Shown: positions 14,054-64,000 of the stretch, in pieces | Numbering within the stretch: the first letter of the stretch is position 1 | Layout: each line of letters starts with the position of its first letter | Assembly (NCBI GenBank): GCA_025642075.2 | Contig: JAODUO010000070.1 | Location: forward strand, 149,501 to 213,500 | DNA length: 64,000 nt | Source of the DNA: Ridgeia piscesae | Lineage: Eukaryota > Annelida > Polychaeta > Sabellida > Siboglinidae | Reading direction: 5' to 3' | Position numbers and translations under genes: made by a program | The notes under the pieces: generated by a model | Databases searched by the model: none | What the model was told of the DNA's origin: nothing | What the model saw: the letters and a program-made list of their open reading frames with translations, nothing else

Positions 14054-14970
14054 TTAAAATATATTCGCTACATTCCAACATGTGCACGTTCGTGGAAAAA
14101 CTACTAAGTTGTTGGAATGTGGCAGAAATACTAGTCTTCGTTCCTGCTAATGTTCTGACAGTTTCACTAACAGAACATGATATACAGTTACACGAACTGC
14201 AAGCCAGTAGTACAAAACATGATTGATAGCATGATTGATTTGGCATGTAGATCATGGATTTTAAAGCGACCTTGTTTCGTCCATTACCCTCAACCACTCT
14301 CTCATTGCGCTGCATTCAAATAGGCTTGTTTATAAACAAATCATAAATACAACTTGGTGAATGAAGTTCACAAACAACCTGGCTTCACCACTGGTCAATT
14401 TATGCAACTGGGTCAAGTTGTGATAGGAATGCAGCAATACAGGGGGGGAGTAGTATTATTCGATACATGGTGCATTACTAACACAAATATAAATATGGAA
14501 GTTTGCTGACTGAAATATTCGTTGGCCCACTTTCTGTTTTTGTTCCCATGGGAACGAAGCAGGTGAAGATAAATTTTAGGAATTTGTGGGTAGTTTACAT
14601 GGCTTCTTTTATTACATACCAGGTAGATACTTCTGACTTGAGGCGTAGCCAGGAGCCCAGGACTGAATAATGTTTTTAAGCCATACTTACTCTCTCAATG
14701 ATGTTTCACCTGCTAAACTACTGAGCCTTCCGTTTTTGTAATGTGTTTCTGTGAAATAAAACAGGAACGCTTCACATTATCCAGCATACATTTATAAATG
14801 TTGCATAAGAATCACAGCTTGTGTTACAATGTTTTGGAAATTTTCCTCGTGTCTGGCGACCTTTAGATGATTGATGCTGCCGATGCTAAGATTAGACGGA
14901 AGATGCATGAGATCTGACAAATCACTTCCTGATCGTATTATGATGGATTCTTGCATTTTGCCCCCTACAG
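14052..14970. other. Non-coding region before first coding exon
   Basis: Unique sequence ending in the pyrimidine-rich ccccctacag at 14961-14970. No transposon or upstream exon could be supported. Confidence 0.35.
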
Positions 14971-15013
14971 GGTGATGGCAGCACTGTGCTAGGGGGCGTG
15001 TAGGACACGCAAG
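14971..15013 (+). promoter_or_regulatory. Probable 5' leader of first coding exon with minimal uORF
   Basis: A pyrimidine-rich stretch ending in ccccctacag (to 14970) looks like a 3' splice site, so a non-coding first exon may lie upstream. Between it and the start codon there is a short upstream frame, ATG at 14975 to TAG at 14990-14992 (MAALC), in the same frame as the main ORF. The TAG also closes the main frame upstream, which supports 15014 as the real start. The leader boundary is inferred and not proven. Confidence 0.5.
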
Positions 15014-58846
<43,833 letters not shown>

Positions 58847-59756
58847 GTAAGTTATTTTATTGTGATGATTTAGCAAGATTGTTTCACCGAACAAAAAACT
58901 AGAGACCAGCTCGCTTCCTTAGCCTTTCGTGTTATATCGTTGTACTCTTCCGAGGCATTTATATATTTTTAAACATATTCATGTGTATTGACAACATTCA
59001 CACAATCAGCAGCTGTTATGTTCCGATTATGCAATCCTTAGTCCTCGATGAGAATAAATTCTTTCTGACGTTAAATCATCACTGTTTAATCTCTAACATA
59101 GCTTTGTCATCTGTAGACAGCAACAATTAAACTTGCTTTGGTGCAGGTATCAAAACTTGTAACGTTTTTGACCCATCTACAGTAGGTCCCGTTCACACAT
59201 CAGTGTCATGTGACACAACTTTGTATCTGGTGGAAGTCCATAGGATTTTTGCTGTCTAATTTAATTTTGGAGCCATGGACAATACTTCCTATTTGTCATG
59301 TGTAGTTTGTATGTTTTTCTTAACTATTTCATAGTCAGTCTGTTTTTGGAAGAAGCATATTGCGTATTGCATATATTAGCCATCTTTATATTTCTGACAC
59401 TACGTTTCTGTGGTTTTATTCCCTAAATATAGGATGCTGATTTGAGGGTATGTATCATATAAACGTCTCAGCATGCAAGCACATAATAGATGAGGGGTAG
59501 TCTTGTTTGGTGTTTTGTATTGTTTCGAATCCCTGTCCGAGTCCATCAATATATCATGTCGAACTTAAGGTTTTGAGTGATCTGAAAAGGCTTCGAAAAC
59601 CTCATCGAAACCAGTCAATAAATGGTGTAGAACTTAATATTTTGAGTGATAAAAATTGCTTTCAAGACCAGTCCAAACATGGTGTAGAACTTAACATTAT
59701 AGTGATAACAAATGGCTTACAAAACCAAATTCAAACCCACCAATGCATGATGCAAA
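58847..59756. other. sif intron 19, first part
   Basis: Unique AT-rich sequence with three diverged units (atggtgtagaacttaa type, 59560-59760) leading into the next array. It also contains a candidate 15-nt microexon described under findings. Confidence 0.45.
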
Positions 59757-62700
59757 ACTTAAAGGGAGGGTGCCAGCTCCTTGGCCCAGAACTTAAAGGG
59801 AGGGTGCCAGCTCCTTGGCCCAGAACTTAAAGGGAGGGTGCCAGCTCCTGGGCCCAGAACTTAAAGGGAGGGTGCCAGCTCCTTGGCCCAGAACTTAAAG
59901 GGAGGGTGCCAGCTCCTTGGCCCAGAACTTAAAGGGAGGGTGCCAGCTCCTTGGCCCAGAACTTAAAGGGAAGGTGCCAGCTCCTTGGCCCAGAACTTAA
60001 AGGGAGGGTGCCAGCTCCTCGGCCCAGAACTTAAAGGGAGGGTGCCAGCTCCTTGGCACAGAACTTAAAGGGAGGGTGCCAGCTCCTCGGCCCAGAACTT
60101 AAAGGGAGGGTGCCAGCTCCTTGGCCCAGAACTTAAAGGGAAGGTGCCAGCTCCTTGGCCCAGAACTTAAAGGGAGGGTGCCAGCTCCTTGGCCCAGAAC
60201 TTAAAGGGAGGGTGCCAGCTCCTTGGCCCAGAACTTAAAGGGAGGGTGCCAGCTCCTCGGCCCAGAACTTAAAGGGAGGGTGCCAGCTCCTTGGCCCAGA
60301 ACTTAAAGGGAAGGTGCCAGCTCCTTGGCCCAGAACTTAAAGGGAGGGTGCCAGCTCCTTGGCCCAGAACTTAAAGGGAAGGTGCCAGCTCCTTGGCCCA
60401 GTACTTAAAGGGAGGGTGCCAACTCCTCTGCCCAGAACTTAAAGGGAGGGTGCCAGCTCCTTGGCCCAGAACTTAAAGGGAGGGTGCCAACTCCTCTGCC
60501 CAGAACTTAAAGGGAGGGTGCCAGCTCCTTGGCCCAGAACTTAAAGGGAAGGTGCCAGCTCCTTGGCCCAGAACTTAAAGGGAGGGTGCCAGCTCCTCTG
60601 CCCAGAACTTAAAGGGAGGGTGCCAGCTCCTTGGCCCAGAACTTAAAGGGAGGGTGCCAGCTCCTTGGCCCAGAACTTAAAGGGAAGGTGCCAGCTCCTT
60701 GGCCCAGAACTTAAAGGGAGGGTGCCAGCTCCTTGGCCCAGAACTTAAAGGGAGGGTGCCAACTCCTCTGCCCAGAACTTAAAGGGAGGGTGCCAGCTCC
60801 TCTGCCCAGAACTTAAAGGGAGGGTGCCAGCTCCTGCCCAGAACTTAAAGGGAGGGTGCCAGCTCCTTGGCCCAGAACTTAAAGGGAGGGTGCCAGCTCC
60901 TTGGCCCAGAACTTAAAGGGAGGGTGCCAGCTCCTTGGCCCAGAACTTAAAGGGAGGGTGCCAACTCCTCTGCCCAGAACTTAAAGGGAGGGTGCCAGCT
61001 CCTCTGCCCAGAACTTAAAGGGAGGGTGCCAGCTCCTGAGCCCAGAACTTAAAGGGAGGGTGCCAGCTCCTTGGCCCAGAACTTAAAGGGAGGGTGCCAG
61101 CTCCTTGGCCCAGAACTTAAAGGGAGGGTGCCAGCTCCTTGGCCCAGAACTTAAAGGGAGGGTGCCAGCTCCTCTGCCCAGAACTTAAAGGGAGGGTGCC
61201 AGCTCCTGAGCCCAGAACTTAAAGGGAGGGTGCCAGCTCCTCGGCCCAGAACTTAAAGGGAGGGTGCCAGCTCCTCTGCCCAGAACTTAAAGGGAGGGTG
61301 CCAGCTCCTCTGCCCAGAACTTAAAGGGAGGGTGCCAACTCCTCTGCCCAGAACTTAAAGGGAGGGTGCCAGCTCCTTTGCCCAGAACTTAAAGGGAAGG
61401 TGCCAGCTCCTTTGCCCAGAACTTAAAGGGAGGGTGCCAGCTCCTTGGCCCAGAACTTAAAGGGAGGGTGCCAGCTCCTTTGTCCAGAACTTAAAGGGAG
61501 GGTGCCAGCTCCTTTGCCCAGAACTTAAAAGGAGGGTGCCAGCTCCTTTGCCCAGAACTTAAAGGGAGGGTACCAGCTCCTCTGCCCAGAACTTAAAGGG
61601 AGGGTGCCAACTCCTCTGCCCAGAACTTAAAGGGAGGGTGCCAGCTCCTGGGCCCAAAACTTAAAGGGAGGGTCCAGCCCGCTGCTTTCCCAGCTTAAAG
61701 GGAGGGTCCAGCTCCTTGGGCCCCGAACTTAAAGGGAGGTGCCAACTCCTTCCCAAAATTAAAGGGAGGGTGCCAGCTCCTTGCCCAGAACTTAAAGGGG
61801 GGTGCCAGCTCCTGGCCAGAACTTAAAAGGGGGGGTAGCTCCTTAGAACTTAAAGGGGGGGTGCCAGCTCCGGGCCCCGAACTTAAAAGGGGGGTCCAGC
61901 TCCTTGGGCCCCAAAATTAAAGGGAGGGTGCCAGCTCCTTGCCCAGAACTTAAAGGGAGGGGGCCAGCTCTCTGGCCCAGAACTTAAAGGGAGGGTGCCA
62001 GCTCCTGCCCAGAACTTAAAGGGAGGGTGCCAGCTCCTTGCCCAGAACTTAAAGGGAGGGTGCCAGCTCCTTGGCCCAGAACTTAAAGGGAGGGTGCCAG
62101 CTCCTCTGGCCCAGAACTTAAAGGGAGGGTGCCAGCTCCTCTGCCCAGAACTTAAAGGGAGGGTGCCAGCTCCTTGCCCAGAACTTAAAGGGAGGGTGCC
62201 AGCTCCTTTGCCCAGAACTTAAAGGGAGGTCCAGCTCCTTGCCCAGAACTTAAAGGGAGGGTGCCAGCTCCTTGCCCAGAACTTAAAGGGAGGGTGCCAG
62301 CTCCTTTGCCCAGAACTTAAAGGGAGGGTGCCAGCTCCTTTGCCCAGAACTTAAAGGGAGGGTGCCAGCTCCTTTGCCCAGAACTTAAAGGGAGGGTGCC
62401 AGCTCCTTTGCCCAGAACTTAAAGGGAGGGTGCCAGCCCCTTTGGGCCCAGAACTTAAAGGGAGGGTGCCAGCTCCTTTGCCAGAACTTAAAGGGAGGGT
62501 GCCAGCTCCTTTGCCCAGAACTTAAAGGAGGGTGCCAGCTCCTTTGCCCAGAACTTAAAGGGAGGGTGCCAGCTCCTCTGCCCAGAACTTAAAGGGAGGG
62601 TGCCAGCTCCTTGGCCCAGAACTTAAAGGGAGGGTGCCAGCTCCTTGGCCCAGAACTTAAAAGGAGGGTGCCAGCTCCTTTGCCCAGAACTTAAAGGGAG

Positions 62701-62950
62701 GGTACCAGCTCCTCTGCCCATAACTTAAAGGGAGGGTGCCAGCTCCTGGGCCCAGAACTTAAAGGGAGGGTGCCAGCTCCTCTGCCCAGAACTTAAAGGG
62801 AGGGTGCCAACTCCTCTGCCCAGAACTTAAAGGGAGGGTGCCAACTCCTCTGCCCAGAACTTAAAGGGAGGGTGCAGCTCCTCTGCCCAGAACTTAAAGG
62901 GAGGGTGCCAGCTCCTTTGCCCAGAACTTAAAGGGAGGGTACCAGCTCCT
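59757..62950 (-). repeat. 34-bp minisatellite, about 94 copies
   Basis: Unit aacttaaagggagggtgcca plus gctccttggcccag (34 bp), with ctctg, ctttg and ctcgg variants in blocks. It continues without break into a reversed MITE family A copy at 62941, and the unit equals the MITE right terminus. Units at 61660-61990 have many single-base losses and gains; the rest are near-identical. Confidence 0.96.
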
Positions 62951-63262
62951 CGGCCCAGAATTGGCTGAGCAGTAATTTGTGATGGGAGTCTGCTGTGTAG
63001 AATGTGGGAAAATCAAACACCAAAGGCTATTGCGGTTAACTTGCTCTCCTCTGCATTATTGCCAGTCAATCTTGTTTTGAAACTGGATGTTTTCTGTATG
63101 ATTTAAACATGTTGCAGGCAGAATCTTTCAAATTGCAAACATTGTTCCGAGCTTAATAAAGTAACTAAGCATAAATTGGCAGGCAGTAAACCTTCAACAT
63201 GCATGTTGTAGTCATAATAATGTAATATTAAATAAAAAATAAAACTTAGGAGCTGGCCCCCT
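62941..63262 (-). mobile_element. MITE family A, copy 4 (reverse)
   Basis: On + it reads ccagctcctcggcccagaat, then gaatgtgggaaaatcaaac, gttttgaaactggatgtttt and aaaacttaggagctggcccc, the reverse complement of 41117-41445. Both termini are present. Its right terminus (left on +) is the unit of the 3.2-kb array. Confidence 0.87.
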
Positions 63263-63664
63263 TGCTTTTGAGTGATGTAAAATGCCACCAAAACCACATC
63301 CAATAGCTACTGGGTTCACCTAACATGAAATCATCACCGCCCAGTTCTTATATACACAACAACATTGACATGCATTAGTACTTGTTCCACTTAATAGGTG
63401 GCACCACCTTAATTATTTTCCATTTCTGATAGGTGATGAAAACTGAACCCACGAATACATGAAGTATTTCTAAATGTGTTTTTGGAGTTTGTGAATATCT
63501 GCGAATGCGTCTAATGCAGTGTGAAGATATATTACCTCCCACGATGTAACAGTCATACATGTTCACATCATTTGTATTTTATTTAATACAAGTTGGTGAA
63601 TAGTGCATGCTGGTGTATTATTGTGTGTGTTTGTATAACAGTCGTGCACGGTAAATAGTTTTTG
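63263..63664. other. Intronic, no recognised element
   Basis: Unique sequence; no exon found. Confidence 0.35.
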
Positions 63665-64000
63665 CATGTGGGTTGGGTGTTGATATGTGTGTGGGTGTAT
63701 ATGTTGTGTGTGTAGGTGTGTATGTATGTGTGGGTGTGTGTGTGTATATGTCATGTGTGTAGGTGTGTATGTATGTGTGTGTGTTTGTGGGTGTATATGT
63801 CATGTGTGTAGGTGTGTATGTATGTGTGCCTGTTGTGTGGGTGTATATGTCATGTGTGTAGGTGTGTATGTATGTGTGGGTGTGTGTGTGAGTGTATATG
63901 TCATGTGTGTAGGTGTGTATGTATGTGTGGGTGTGTGTGTGTGAGTGTATATGTCATGTGTGTAGGTGTGTATGTATGTGTGGGTGTGGGTGTGAGTGTA
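63665..64000. repeat. TG-rich minisatellite, runs off the window
   Basis: Units of about 52-60 bp made of gtgtgtaggtgtgtatgtat, gtgtgggtgtgtg and tatatgtcat. It continues to the last base. Confidence 0.93.

Overview
This is a eukaryotic, almost certainly invertebrate animal, genomic window carrying one large split gene on the + strand inside repeat-rich DNA. Nineteen exons with GT-AG borders and compatible phases can be joined from 15014 to 58846. They give 1,297 open codons without an internal stop. The product is a Still life / TIAM-type Rac guanine-nucleotide exchange factor (sif). It keeps the long N-terminal module known from Drosophila sif (acylation-type N-terminus plus a PH/EVH1-like domain), then a long disordered exon, PH with its coiled-coil extension, RBD, PDZ and the start of the catalytic DH domain. 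The rest of DH, the second PH domain and the 3' end lie beyond the window. The N-terminal architecture, tRNA-derived SINEs with an L2-like tail, several MITE families and abundant minisatellites suggest a lophotrochozoan such as a mollusc. The species cannot be fixed from this sequence.

Layout. 1-14970 is upstream DNA with no convincing exon, but with minisatellites (360-1440, 1970-2765), CT- and G-rich simple repeats (3836-4110, 6488-6785, 7707-8395) and TG/TA runs. 14971-33154 holds the N-terminal exons, separated by a 42-bp array (15655-17965), a MITE, two SINEs and a 36-bp array (29165-32145). 34695-37249 holds the central disordered exons. 38157-51721 holds PH, CC-Ex, RBD, PDZ and linker exons, with several transposon remnants and a roughly 4-kb, 32-bp-unit minisatellite. 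56392-58846 holds the first DH exons. 59757-62950 is a 3.2-kb, 34-bp-unit minisatellite. By summing array extents by eye, tandem repeats make up roughly a third of the window.

The most interesting structure is where these arrays come from. Several look like tandem expansions of functional sequence edges. Two start exactly at 5' splice sites and reiterate donor-like motifs (23813 and 39945). One runs into a 3' splice site and its units resemble the first bases of the exon (57890-58651). One reiterates the branch-point-like TACTAAC just before an exon (32755-33085). Three more come from transposon ends: the two largest minisatellites are expansions of opposite termini of one MITE family, and a 19-bp array (43485-43912) is an expansion of the pol III A-box end of a SINE. 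At the 23812 donor the extra donors are in frame, so alternative use could add 12, 26 or 40 residues to the N-terminal domain.

Long open frames inside the 36-bp and 42-bp arrays are periodicity artefacts and are not annotated as genes. All claims rest on reading the sequence and on remembered family features; no database search or alignment program was run.
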